Assembly (NCBI GenBank): GCA_903632075.3
Contig: CAHIKZ030001195.1
Span: 114,501-178,500 of the forward strand
Direction: 5' to 3'
DNA length: 64,000 nucleotides
Origin: Acanthosepion pharaonis
Taxonomy: Eukaryota; Mollusca; Cephalopoda; Sepiida; Sepiidae
Positions 35,832 to 45,679 of this stretch are shown piece after piece. The position numbers were made by a program, and so were the translations under genes. The notes below the pieces were generated by a model, which did no database searches, was not told the DNA's origin, and worked only from the letters and a program-made list of their open reading frames with translations. Every line of letters starts with the position of its first letter. Within the stretch, counting starts at the first letter, position 1.

Positions 35832-37235
35832 TTCAATTAAAAGAAAAAGTGAGAAAGAAATGTAGATATTTGCACACAGTTATTTTGAGATACACAAAGT
35901 CAGCATTTAGTAGGAATATAGTTTTCAATTCCTTTGAGACACATAATATTAGCCCATAGTAGAGAGGTTGATTACATATTCAAATTAAAGACAGAATGAC
36001 AACGAGCTGTAGAGGTTTCATTGCAAGTGGATCACTGTTGAGAGTTGATAAAACACAAGAATTAGGGGAGAGATTGTTTGCATTTTCGATTTAAAGAAAG
36101 CGTGAGGAAGAAATGTTTTATTGCACCCAGGTAATTCTTTACTGACACATAACATCAGCACGTAAGGGAAAGATAGTTTTCGATATAAAGAAAACGTAAG
36201 AAAGTAAGTAGGTGTTTCATTGCATACAGACAGTTCTTTACCGTCATAACACCACTACAAGTGGAGAAATTGTTTATATTTTCAATTTAAACAAAGCGTG
36301 AGAAAGAACTGTAGACATTGCAGACAAGAGATTTGTTGCGGGGCCAATATGGATGTCGCCCCCGCAAGCTTTACGAAGAAAGGTGTGAACAGCTAAGAAG
36401 ACAATGAGGGGACAAAGGCTTAGAATAACAAACGTCGGATGTATTTGTCGATCTGGACAAATGTACGTACAAGAATTGTTTGGTATAGTTCGATCGTGAA
36501 GTCAGGGAGTGCCAGTTGAAGGATCGTTGTTAGGGTTCAAGGCGGCAGATGGAACAGCGGTATTCGAGGTCCAGTCGATCCACGGATGTCCCCCTTTGTA
36601 AAGAGGGCGTCGGTGTTTAAGAATAGAGAGGATCGGCGTAGACAGTGCTGGGGTAGCCTTTTCGTCCTTGGAATGACAGTCGTGTAAGTTGGCCGAGTTC
36701 CTTGGTGGAAGAAATCGGCTGTGTTTATGTCGGTTGCGGTTAGCATCGTAGCCGGTTGGCAATGTCTTTTGGTTGATGACTAAAAATTACCCACCGTATT
36801 TTGACTGTACACATGGGTTTAATTTGGACACCATGTGTATATAAAGCAGTTTCTGGTCGTTAGGAGGACTTGTAAATGTTTATGTTTCATTTGTTTTGCT
36901 TTTTGTGTATCGTTTTCTGAAAAAACGCTGAGTCACCGGAAGTTAACAGCATTCGTTCTGTTTTCCGCGGTGACGCTTTCAGACGTTTGAGTAGCCGGCA
37001 GTCACTTCCGGCCGGGTGCGATAGAGACACATAATAACAGCACTAAGTGTTGAGATCGTTTCCAGGTTCGATTTAAAGAAAGCGTGAGAAAGATATATAG
37101 ACCGTCTCATTGTATAGAGCCAACTGATTACATAACACATAACACAAACATTTAGTGGAGAGATTGTTTATATTTTCGATTTAAAGAAAGCGTCAGATGT
37201 AGATGTTTTATTGCACACTGTTTCTGTATAGGTGA
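35832..37235. repeat. Minisatellite with about 95-106-bp units
   Basis: The anchor TTCGATTTAAAGAAAGCGTGAG and its variants recur near 35,832, 35,981, 36,083, 36,178, 36,280, 37,066 and 37,172. Each unit also carries CATTGCA.ACAG, TTCTTTAC, GACACATAACA and CA..AGTGGAGAGATTGTTT. The units are diverged. One unit is split by a 691-bp insertion at 36,332-37,022, which explains the single long gap between anchors. Confidence 0.85.
36332..37022. mobile_element. LTR-like insertion in the minisatellite
   Basis: This GC-richer block starts TTTGTTGCGGGG and ends GGGTGCGAT. It is flanked on both sides by AGAGA (36,327-36,331 and 37,023-37,027), a candidate 5-bp target duplication. The left end can fold, because TTGCGGGG pairs with CCCCGCAA 16 bases on. 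A TATA box, GTATATAAAG, lies near 36,837 on the plus strand. The size, promoter-like box and 5-bp duplication suit a solo LTR. The ends are not the canonical TG...CA, and I see no matching LTR elsewhere in the window. A 86-codon minus-strand frame inside it has no recognisable domain. Confidence 0.5.
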
Positions 37236-37972
37236 AAGTATCATGTAACTATAGGAAATAATAAAGAAGAAAGGAGTAAAGAATTTTTTATTTGGTAAAA
37301 ACTCTACGAAAAAACAAATAGTTCAAACAAACGTTTGAGGTATTTATTATTTATTTAATTTTGTATTTATTTAATTTATGAGGGCAAACCACAAGGACAG
37401 ATGATACGAGCCGAGTTTAAACAACAGATGAGAATTTATTGTTAACACACAAAAATGAATTACATGAATTAATTGCCTTGTGTGCTAAATGATGGTCAAT
37501 AGCATGTATTGCAAATGCCACTTTTGAAATAATGCACAAGGTCCCAGAAAAGGCAAATGACATAAAATAAAATACTTTTCTGAATAGTTTTCAAAGAATG
37601 GGTACAATTTTAGAAGCAAAGTCTGTGGTAGCAGCGAAGAACAGAACAATCACATCAGTCAAAGAATTTTCTTTGAAGTGGGAGCGACTTTGATGTTCCT
37701 TTCAATTCTCGTCTGGTGTTCGTCAAATTACTTCTGTGTTGGTTTTCTTCTTGGACCGGGGCGACCTGGGTTTTATTGCTGCAGCAGTTAGTCGAGTCCT
37801 CAGATTCAATTCACGGCCCTCTATTTATTCATCCAGATAAACTCCAGATTCACTTCTCGGAATTTGGAGGGAAATCTTTTGAGTTGATCCACCAGTTTAT
37901 AAACTCAGATTTTTTCATTTTCTTTTTTTTTTATCCAACCTTACATAGGTGACAGAAGGAAAGACAGAGGAG

Positions 37973-38009
<37 letters not shown>

Positions 38010-38229
38010 TATAGATAATTTATTTTCTTTTATTATGCAAATAAAGTACAACATTTTTCAGAAATAGATCTAAAAGATATAGGTCATAAAACGTATTTAA
38101 TTAACAGAATATCCTTTTGTCTTTCACATAGCATCTCCTGTTTTTTTGTTCTAATTAACTTTTGCCCTTTTACGATCACTCATTCACCTTGTTTTACAAT
38201 CCATTTACTCAGAAACCTTAAGTAGGCTA
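37236..38229. other. No gene seen
   Basis: AT-rich sequence containing a (GA)n tract at 37,975-38,009. Nothing coding was supported. Confidence 0.6.
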
Positions 38230-38645
38230 CTCACTATTTTTTCTGCTTCTCTTACATTCAGTATGGCCTGTGAGTGTCAAATTCTTTAGGCTCTTTTTCC
38301 TCATTGTGTGTCCCAAATGGTTCAATCTTTTCTCATTTTAAGTATCAGTTTTCTTGTAGTTCATGCTCTCCTTAAAATTTCCCCGGGGTTCAAATGTTCA
38401 GCCCATGTATTCAGAGTATTCTTTCGTAGGATCGTCTTATTTTCCATCAGTGATTGTCCAGCATTCATTACCATCTAGCAGTCCTTTTTTGTTTCTAACG
38501 GCATTTAACTTATCTCTTAATATTTTGCTTAGTTTCTGGAAGGCATCGTTCTCTATTCCTATGCACTGTTATATTTTCCGTCTTCTGCTATTACGTAGAC
38601 AGTTAAATTATTTGATTTTGACGTCATCAATATGTAGCTTACGCT
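38230..38645 (-). mobile_element. RTE-like LINE C-terminal fragment
   Basis: Reading leftwards, the minus strand gives RKLHIDDVKIK near 38,600-38,650, NDAFQKLSKILRD near 38,510-38,560, NECWTITD near 38,450-38,475, and MRKKSLKNLTLTGH near 38,265-38,310. These are the same blocks, in the same order, as in the RTE-like fragment at 26.0-27.1 kb, but much more decayed. Its right edge meets the Penelope-like sequence with no clear gap. Confidence 0.7.
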
Positions 38646-38649
38646 CTGA

Positions 38650-39164
38650 ACTGTCTCTCGCTGAAAACCTTGCACTTTTCATGAATAATTATCTATAATA
38701 TAATTTTCTATAGTATATTGTAAGTTTTATACGTTTGCTGGAGTCAACGGTGAAACTGTATTTTTTAATGATTTTTCGCATCTTATTTGTATTTTTTTAC
38801 ATCTGGTTGCAGTAAAGATGTTGTTTTGCTGTATTTTAATTTTAGTGCTAGTGTCGTTTACTTTCTGTAGGAATTAATTTGGTTATCAATAATGTAGTTG
38901 GGAAAATTATTGTTAACCACAGTTTATTTTATATATTTGAGGTCACTAAAAAATTTTCCGGGTATGAAATTTTTATCTCTGTTATTTGATATCTTTGTGG
39001 ACACTCACGATAATAGTTTAAGAAACAGGAGTTTTTATGGGTGTTTTTTATATCCAAGAAAGTATTAAATGCAATATAATGGAGTCCCATGTAAACGTCG
39101 AGGAGTGGGATTTTATTATTAACACTGAGTTCGTATCAGAATTTTAGGTTTGTAATTTCATTGC
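38650..39164 (-). mobile_element. Penelope-like element, downstream half of the reverse transcriptase
   Basis: Penelope-like elements encode a distinctive reverse transcriptase, often followed by a GIY-YIG endonuclease. From 39,164 leftwards the minus strand reads EITNLKF, a stop, YELSVNNKIPLLDV near 39,100-39,140, KNSCFLNYYRECPQRY near 38,990-39,050, and further on KLTIYYRK near 38,705-38,735. These blocks follow the catalytic YVDD motif in the family. The first half of the same domain lies beyond the gypsy insertion, at 42,252 onwards. No GIY-YIG domain is seen, because the sequence runs into an RTE-like fragment. Confidence 0.75.
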
Positions 39165-39394
39165 TGTTATGGGGTCCTCCCCTTTTTCATATAAGTGGAC
39201 TCTACCAGTGTTACTTGGACTGCTGCCGTTAAATACCCAGAGTTAGACAGTCAGTCAGAGAGTGAGTAGGGATAGTAAGAAAACTGAGACTGGGTTGGAG
39301 GTAGAGTAATAGTGTGAGGTAACCGCTTGTAGAAGTCAGTTACAAGCACGTAGACTCTAAGGAAGTCCTACTTCGAGACTGTATATATCTATAT
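39165..39394 (+). repeat. 5' LTR, truncated
   Basis: This is about 230 bp homologous to 41,854-42,111. It starts TGTTATGGGGTCC, with two extra bases relative to the right copy. It ends at GTATATATCTATAT, so the last 140 bp present in the right LTR are absent here. Confidence 0.9.
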
Positions 39395-39395
39395 A

Positions 39396-39625
39396 AAAAA
39401 AATCAACAAAAGAAAAATATTCCCTCGTCGTCCAACAAACAAATTGGCGACGAAAATTCGAACCCAAGCGGAAAAGAAAAAAATCTACAAAAGAAAAGTC
39501 TTCCCTCGTCGTCCAACAAGCAAATTGGCGCCGAGCGATTCGAACTCACACGAAAAGAAGAAATAGAAAAACCCTTCCCTCGTCGTCCAACAACAAATTA
39601 GCGACAAACAGTTACGAGGAGTAAA
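39396..39625 (+). repeat. Triplicated leader with primer-site-like boxes
   Basis: Three tandem copies of a unit of 74-81 bp are marked by CCCTCGTCGTCCAACAA at 39,422, 39,503 and 39,577. Each is followed by a version of AAATTGGCGACGA. The TTGGCG(A/C)CGA box is the sort of sequence that follows a gypsy LTR as a tRNA primer-binding site. The third copy has decayed to TTAGCGACAA. Which copy served as primer site cannot be told. Confidence 0.75.
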
Positions 39626-39646
39626 AATATGTAAAATTGAGTTATC

Positions 39647-40058
39647 ATGGAAGATTTTTTAAATATTTTGGTAGAACTGATAAAACACCAAAATGATCAA
39701 CAATTAGAACTACAAGAACGAATGGAAGAAAAAATGGCAAAAGCAATTAGAAAGACAAAAAGAGCACCAGGAACTAATATTGAAAGTAGCGGGCAACAAG
39801 CAATTAGATATTGAAAAAGAAGCAACTTTTTCGCAAGACGCAATGTGGAATACCATAGAGATTTTCAAATATTCTCTAGATGAGGACAAAAATTTTGGAG
39901 ATTATTTCAGAAGACATGAAGACATCTTTAATATAGACTGTCAAAATTGGACAGAAGCAAAAAAGCTACGTCTATTGCTTAGACAATTAGGAACTGAAGA
40001 ATATACAAAGTTCGTGGATTATATCTTGCCAAAAAAAGACGAACGAATTAACATTTGA
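39647..40058 (+). pseudogene. gypsy gag, N-terminal part (frameshifted)
   Basis: The likely gag start is the ATG at 39,647, which begins MEDFLNILVELI and a Gln/Glu-rich helical stretch. A run of six A at about 39,730 holds an apparent extra base. Beyond it the coherent frame is the one containing LRLLLRQLGTEEY (about 39,968-40,006). A second apparent extra A in the run at 40,030-40,036 moves the frame again into the following gag-pol frame. Gag forms the particle that packages the element's RNA. With two shifts it cannot be made as one chain unless the frames are bypassed. Confidence 0.75.
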
Positions 40059-40065
40059 CGAAACA

Positions 40066-41745
40066 GTGACATGTCTTAAAGAACTCTTCAGCCCCAAAAC
40101 ACCACTCTTCCACAGGAGGTGGAAATGCCTTAACCTGGTAAAGGGCGATAATGAGGATTATTCCACGTTTGCCGCAATCGTAAATAAACATTGTGACGAC
40201 TTCAAACTAGCAGAATTAGCCCCGGACAATTTCAAATATCTCATCTTTGTTCAAGGGTTAGTTTCAACAAAAGATAGCGAAATGCGCAAAAGAATGCTTG
40301 CAAAATTACAAAATGAACCGGGTCTAACATTACAGCAATTATCGGAAGATTGCCAGAGATGTCTAAGTATAAAGAAAGACGCAAAGGACATTGAAGAATC
40401 AGCTGTTTCTCATATACGTAAGTTAAACAACAAAAGTCTACGTTCTTCACCCTCCCCGGAAAGAAAACTAAAATTTTACGAAAATGAAAAAAGATTCTCA
40501 CCCTCCCCGGAAAGAAAAAGAAAATTTTATAATAAGAGGAAAAGTACAACATACAGGACAAATTATGACGAATATCGAAGCAAATATAAGCCCCCTCCAT
40601 CAGCATGTTATCGATGTGGAGGACTACATTGGAACAAGGATTGCCGCTTTAGATATAAAAACTGTCTTGAATGTGGAAAAAAAGGCCACAGGGCCTCCCA
40701 ATGTAGAAATATAAAATATACTAATAGAATAAGAGCTACAAGGATGCATAATGACAACACCAACGTATGGAAGTATGTGGAACTGGAAATTTTAAATAAA
40801 AAGATTAAATTACAACTGGATTCGGGTTCCGACCTCACGATAATCAACTTACAGACATGGAGAAAACTCAACAGACCTACCATGTTACACACAAAAAAAA
40901 TTGCCAAATCAGTTACAGGCAAACGAATAAAATTTGAGGGAGAAATAATCGTGAATGTTAAATTTCACGGCAAAACAAAAAAACTTAAGATATACGCCAT
41001 GAAAGATACTGAAAATCTAGTAGGTATCGACTGGATGCAGAAGTTCAACGTTTGGGACCTACCTATCAGCTCTTTTTGCAAAAAGTTAGAGGTTGAACCA
41101 TCAGATACTATAAAATTGAAGGAAGAATTATATAACCAATTTCCTGAGGTATTTTCAAGCGGGTTGGGACGATGCAACAAATTTAAGGCCAAAATAAAAT
41201 TAAAAGAAAACGTCCAACCAATTTTTAAAAAGAAGCGAAATGTACCGTTCGCTACTATAGAAAAAATGGACAAAGAACTGGAGAGACTTGAACAAACTGG
41301 GATTCTATCAAAAACAGAGTTTAGCGAGTGGGCAACACCGGTAGTTTATATAAAAAAGAAGTCAGGAGAAATTCGCGTATGCGCAGATTTTTCGACGGGA
41401 CTCAACAAGGCGGTAAAAGACCACCATTACCCACTACCGATCTCAGAGGAGATATTTACAAAGCTCAACGGCGGTAAGATATTTTCAAAAATAGACCTTA
41501 GTGAGGCTTATCTACAAATTCCAGTACAAGAAGAGAGTACGAAAATCCTTTGCATTAATACACACAAAGGGTTGTACAAATTCAACAGACTACCACTCGG
41601 AGTAAAAGTTGCACCAGCAATTTTTCAGCAAACGATGGACACAATGCTCACGGGCCAGAATTTCGCGACCGCTTATCTGGATGACATTCTAATTAAGAGC
41701 GACAATGTTGAAGAGCACACACACACACATAAAAGAAGTTTTTAG
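40066..41745 (+). pseudogene. gypsy gag-pol: capsid, zinc knuckles, protease, reverse transcriptase
   Basis: This 559-codon frame holds the C-terminal gag region. A 48-bp tandem duplication gives two SPSPERK blocks near residues 128-150. Two zinc knuckles follow near residues 181-212. The first, CYRCGGLHWNKDC, has one residue fewer than the usual CX2CX4HX4C spacing. The second, CLECGKKGHRASQC, is canonical. The retroviral-type protease shows LDSGSDLT near residue 250. The reverse transcriptase runs from about residue 385, with VCADFSTGLNKAV, FSKIDLSEAYLQI, NRLPLGVKVAPAIFQQ and the catalytic YLDD at 41,674-41,685. A frameshift in an ACACAC run at 41,718-41,730 ends it. The other frame continues as KEVFRRLQDFGFKVK up to about 41,815, where coding stops. 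Confidence 0.9.
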
Positions 41746-41841
41746 AAGACTTCAGGACTTTGGGTTCAAAGTAAAAGGAGAAAAGTGTGATTTTTTCCCT
41801 AAACGAAAAATAAAAATACTAACTCCCCGCAAAAAGGGATC

Positions 41842-41853
41842 TAAGGAGGGTGG
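41842..41853 (+). promoter_or_regulatory. Polypurine tract of the gypsy element
   Basis: AAGGAGGGTGG, with a single T, lies directly before the TG that opens the right LTR. This is where plus-strand DNA synthesis is primed in LTR elements. Confidence 0.7.
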
Positions 41854-42251
41854 TGTTGGGGTCCTCCCCTTTTTCATATAAGTGGACTCTACCAGTGTTA
41901 CTTGGACTGCTGCCGTTAAATACCCAGAGTTAGACAGTTAGTCATAGAGTGAGTAGAGATAGTAAGAAGACTGAGACTGAGACTGAGACTGAGACTGAGA
42001 TTGTGATTGAGTTGGAGGTAGAGTAATAGTGTGAGGTAACCGCTTATAGAAGTCAGTTACAAGCACGTAGACTCTAAGGAAGTATTACTTCGAGACTGTA
42101 TATATCTATATGTTATTGCTACTAACCGCGTTCCTGGATTTACTAACAGTATTACCCTTTGTATTATTGTGTAAATACATTTTATTTCTTATATTTAATT
42201 CTTACGTTTGTCATTCATTGGAGACAGAATTTCATCTCGGAATCCACAACA
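41854..42251 (+). repeat. 3' LTR, full length (398 bp)
   Basis: It starts TGTTGGGGTCC and ends CCACAACA. Compared with the left LTR it has an expanded GAGACT hexamer array at about 41,970-42,005 and a 140-bp terminal portion that the left copy lacks. Outside these, the two copies are nearly identical, which suggests a fairly recent insertion. Confidence 0.92.
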
Positions 42252-42760
42252 ATTGTTATTTCTTAATATAAAAATGTCATCAACGTACGGGATAGATTTG
42301 TAGTTTCTTTGTTGTTTTGAACACTTTGATTTTCATAAGTTTCTTTTATTTAAATCAGAAGACAGGACCTAAGGGATTGTCCATACTATCTTCATTGGTT
42401 TGGATGTAGATACGACCATTTATAATCATAGAAGGGGGCTTTAGTTGTACAAGAGAAAAGTAATTTCCAAAGAATTGATTGTCTTTTAATCATGTTTTAT
42501 GTTTTTCTCCTGGAGAGGTTGAGAGGAAGTAATCCTTTAGTTTAGAGTTTTTGAAAAGTTTTTGACAAGATTAACGATACTCAGCTTTACTGAATGTTTT
42601 GCAGCATGAGTCTACTCTTTAGTTTAAAACTTCACTACTCAAAATCTCTTATCTAAGAACTTACAGTTATTGATTTTGATGCTATTAACTTTGATGGGAT
42701 GTATAATTTTACTATCTACAAAATAATACAATATCCAAAGCATTACGCATTCTCCCCACT
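42252..42760 (-). mobile_element. Penelope-like element, upstream half of the reverse transcriptase
   Basis: Reading leftwards from about 42,450, the minus strand gives NGRIYIQTNEDSMDNPLGPVF, with a stop where the family usually continues into ANIFM-like residues. It then reads YKSIPYVDD, with the catalytic box at 42,276-42,287, and IFILRNNN up to the insertion point. This matches the Penelope-type pattern of a substrate-loop block followed by YVDD. Upstream, KLKDYF and related blocks near 42,500-42,560 are very decayed. The reading frame at the insertion point is in register with EITNLKF on the other side. Confidence 0.72.
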
Positions 42761-43244
42761 TTCAAGTTGTGTTGTTGTTAGACTATTTCTATGAAGAAAC
42801 TAACCTCTGGTTCATCTATTTGGTAAATCTAATGTAGCGCCTTAGTTATCACTAACCATTACAGTTGAGAAAGCAGTTTTCATTAATTTCGTTGCCCAAC
42901 CTGCTGTTTTCATGTGTCTAGCTAGTGTTATTGGGAAAATTGTTCGCATTCAATCGATATTTTCGCTGCTACGCTAGGTTGCAGAATGTTATACAACACC
43001 AAGAGTTACTATCGTTATTTCTTTGAGAGTGCAAAGTTTAGCAATTGTATTATATATACCAAATATATGCGATAAATAAAATTCAAAACTGTTTTTAAAT
43101 ATCATGAGCCTTCAAGACGTATGCAATCATGGCTCTCAACAGATTCCCTTTTCTTAATTTTTTAATTTCTTGGTAAAGATAGTGAAATAATGTCATTGCC
43201 TTTTCCACGGTTTGAGATTCAGAGTTTTCCGCCAGTATAAGACT

Positions 43245-43405
43245 GATTGCCACCCCAGCTAGTTAAGTCTAAACTGCTATTTAACCCATATCTGGGGGAA
43301 GAAAAGACGGATTCCGAAGGTCAATTGTGTGAAAGTGAACGCATGAAGCTGGATTGAAATTTGAACTCGGTTAGATACCGATATTTGTTACACTATAATT
43401 AAACG
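43245..43405 (+). repeat. Possible SINE-like repeat, copy 1
   Basis: This shares an ordered set of short blocks with 48,369-48,540: AACCCATA.CTGG, GGAAGA, GACTGGA or GCTGGA then TTGAAA, and CCGATAT..(A/G)TTACAC. The identity is low and I cannot name the family. Confidence 0.3.
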
Positions 43406-43639
43406 TCCATTTCCTCAGATGCAATGATATGACTATTAAAATAATTATTACAAAACTCACAAACGTGCAAACACTAACACTGGAATAGATATATATTGAG
43501 AGAGACATAGAGAGTAAAAGAGAGTGAGAGAAAATAGAAAGATAGAGAAAGTGAATGTTCTATGATCTTGTATACACATATAACATATAGTAGTTCTTTC
43601 TTTATACTAATCTTCACCCATTACAAAGTCCAAAAGCCA

Positions 43640-45210
43640 TTCAAGTGTGATGCTGCATGAGCATAAGAAAAGGTAAGAAGTGAAATTCATGGGGTTATAC
43701 AGGAAATATACCCGTTAACAATAAACTTGAAGAAACCAAGATTGTAGTAATTTGGAAATCATCTGGGAGTGTGTTCCATAAAGCAGTAGTTCTTAGGAAG
43801 AAGCTGTCCAAGGGGAACTTCCTTCTTACTAGTAGAATACAAAGGGAATGGGGATGATTCACACTTGTGTACGTAACATGGTGAATCCTAGTTATAAAGG
43901 CCAGGACTTGTGACATTAAAGAATGTAGCTTGTCAGAACACATGCCATTGAAATATCAATAGAGCAACAAGAAACTTTCATCTATGGGAAAGGGGTTGTA
44001 GAGTGAAAAATAATTGATCAACCACAAGTCCGCGTAGACGCTTTTGCACTCTATCAAGAAAGGCAACTCCAGTCCAGATACGGTAACAATACTCCCTTTT
44101 TGGTCTGATCAGGCTATTGTAAAGATCGAGTATAGCAGGGAGAGTCAGATACTTACTGGAGTGTTAAAATAAACAGACCATTTTCCAGCATCATTAACAG
44201 TAGATCGGATATTTATTCCATTTGAGATCTGGGGAGATCAGGGCCTACTCGGTGGTAGTGGTGGTAGTGGCACGTTACTAGTTTTCTTTAGGTCGTGTAA
44301 AATTTTACAACCTTGGTTATGTCAAAGGAAAGATGACCTGATAGGTTCTGGACTTCCAGATTTTTGGAAGTGTTGCCTATAAACTGTGGTATCATCAGCA
44401 TAATCACTAATGATAAGGAGTATGCTCTTAGGAAGACCCACTAATATACAGTAGAATGAAGGTAGGACCGAGGGGAGAACTCCGAAGAATTGATGGGCTT
44501 AATAATGACCTTCAGGTTTTTCTAAATTATCAAGACCTACCTAATAGGTAGGGATTGATAATTGAGAGAACACTTCCAGAGATTCCATAGCTGGAGAGTT
44601 TATGTAGCATAACCCCCCCCCCCGATGCCTCACATTGTCAAAGGCTTTCGATATATCTAGAGCACTGATTCGCGTGATGAATTTATTATCCAGTGTCTCG
44701 CTGATTCTGTGAGTAATGAGAGTTCATATCAGCTGTGGATGCAGCAGGGCGAAATAAATACTGGTTATCTCTCAGGAGCTTGTCCTGCTGACGTGTTCAA
44801 CAACCCTCTTGTTTATTATAATTTCGAAGAGTTTTCTGATGACTCTAAGGAGTCTAATGGGTCAATACTAGCATTGTTAAAAAGAAGGCACACAGTTGAC
44901 ATCTTCCATAAACTTGGAAAGCATATATCCTTCAGGCAATGGTTGAACAGTTTTGTATGAATTGGCGATAACTCTGCGCTTAAGAACAACCACAGGACAT
45001 CCTTAAAGTGAAGGCTTTTGATAAGTCTGGAAATTTTCAGCGCCATGATAGAGATATTACAAAATTTGTGCTCCGTGGGGAGGAGAAGCCAGGTAAGGAG
45101 CAGTCCGTATCGTCTAACGTTATCTAAAGTTAATTGCCTTGTCATATTGGGATGTAATAATTTCAAGTTTATTTATGATAGCTGGTACAGACGCTTTGCT
45201 TCTATCTAAA
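43640..45210 (-). mobile_element. CR1/Jockey-type LINE, reverse transcriptase to 3' end
   Basis: Reading leftwards, RT motifs begin with HTKLFNHCLKDICFPSLWK near 44,910-44,970. LDISKAFDNV follows near 44,640-44,670, then the catalytic YADD at 44,391-44,402. A block equivalent to IRS..NDAGK lies near 44,180-44,215. The tail has CSDKLHSLM near 43,905-43,940, then FLRTTALWNTLPDDF near 43,755-43,800. The 3' untranslated part extends to about 43,640. The endonuclease is mostly absent or unrecognisable. A run of G/C at 44,612-44,622 replaces the KLSSYG-like block. The element has many stops and cannot function. It belongs to the same broad group as the plus-strand copy at 6.5-8.6 kb. Confidence 0.85.
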
Positions 45211-45679
45211 CCGACATTTTATTCGAGATTTTACAAAACTCATAAGAACCAAGTCTTTTTTTCAACTTTAGTTTGGACTGACTGTTCTTAGCTGCTTTTT
45301 TTGCGTTTTCTAGAACCCTCTTGGAATGATTGCGGGTAGTTCGGAATCTCAGAAAAGTCCCACTATACCGTTATCTGTGGTAGAGATATGGTAGTAGTGG
45401 TTACGGTAGAATATAGTTCTCTATATTCATTATCTGGAATCTATACTTTTGTTGTATACGAGAATCCATCTGGAACATGTAGAGTTATCTGCTGAATGAA
45501 ACATGCAGCAAAAATTAAAAGAAAGACGAATAAAAACGATGCCAGAAAACTCGCAAAGGTAGAGTAACGGGAATTAGGAAGTTCCGAGTAAAGATATCGG
45601 AACCATGTGATATTTCCATGTGATACATTCTGAAATTTAAAAATCATCACTCGTAAATATTTTATTAATTTTTAAAATC
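45211..45679. other. Spacer between two minus-strand LINE fragments
   Basis: It may hold decayed 5' coding sequence of the LINE to the left, but no motif could be fixed. Otherwise nothing is seen. Confidence 0.4.

Larger units (their letters stand above)
39165..42251 (+). mobile_element. Deleted Ty3/gypsy LTR retrotransposon
   Basis: The element has long terminal repeats at both ends, a leader, a gag-pol frame and a purine tract before the right LTR. The right LTR starts TGTTGGGGTCC and ends CCACAACA, giving TGTTG...CAACA inverted ends. The target duplication is ATTG: 39,160-39,163 with one extra C before the left LTR, and 42,252-42,255 on the right. Gag, protease and most of the reverse transcriptase are present. 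RNase H and integrase are missing, because the coding sequence jumps from just after the RT into the purine tract at about 41,815-41,853. Two A-run frameshifts break gag. It lies inside a Penelope-like element in the opposite orientation. Confidence 0.93.

Noticed and set aside
36502..36762. An 86-codon minus-strand frame inside the LTR-like insert
   Set aside because: It is Pro/Asn/His-rich with no domain, and a second open phase overlaps it. LTRs often have open phases by chance.
37066..37090. GGTTCGATTT and other GGTTCGA motifs as tRNA T-arms
   Set aside because: None of these sites has a matching acceptor stem, D-arm or anticodon arm at the right distance. No tRNA gene is claimed anywhere in the window.
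35832..37235. Regular repeats considered as a CRISPR-like array
   Set aside because: The units of about 100 bp are diverged along their whole length with no constant repeat and unique spacer pattern. The genome is animal-like, and no cas-type gene is near.
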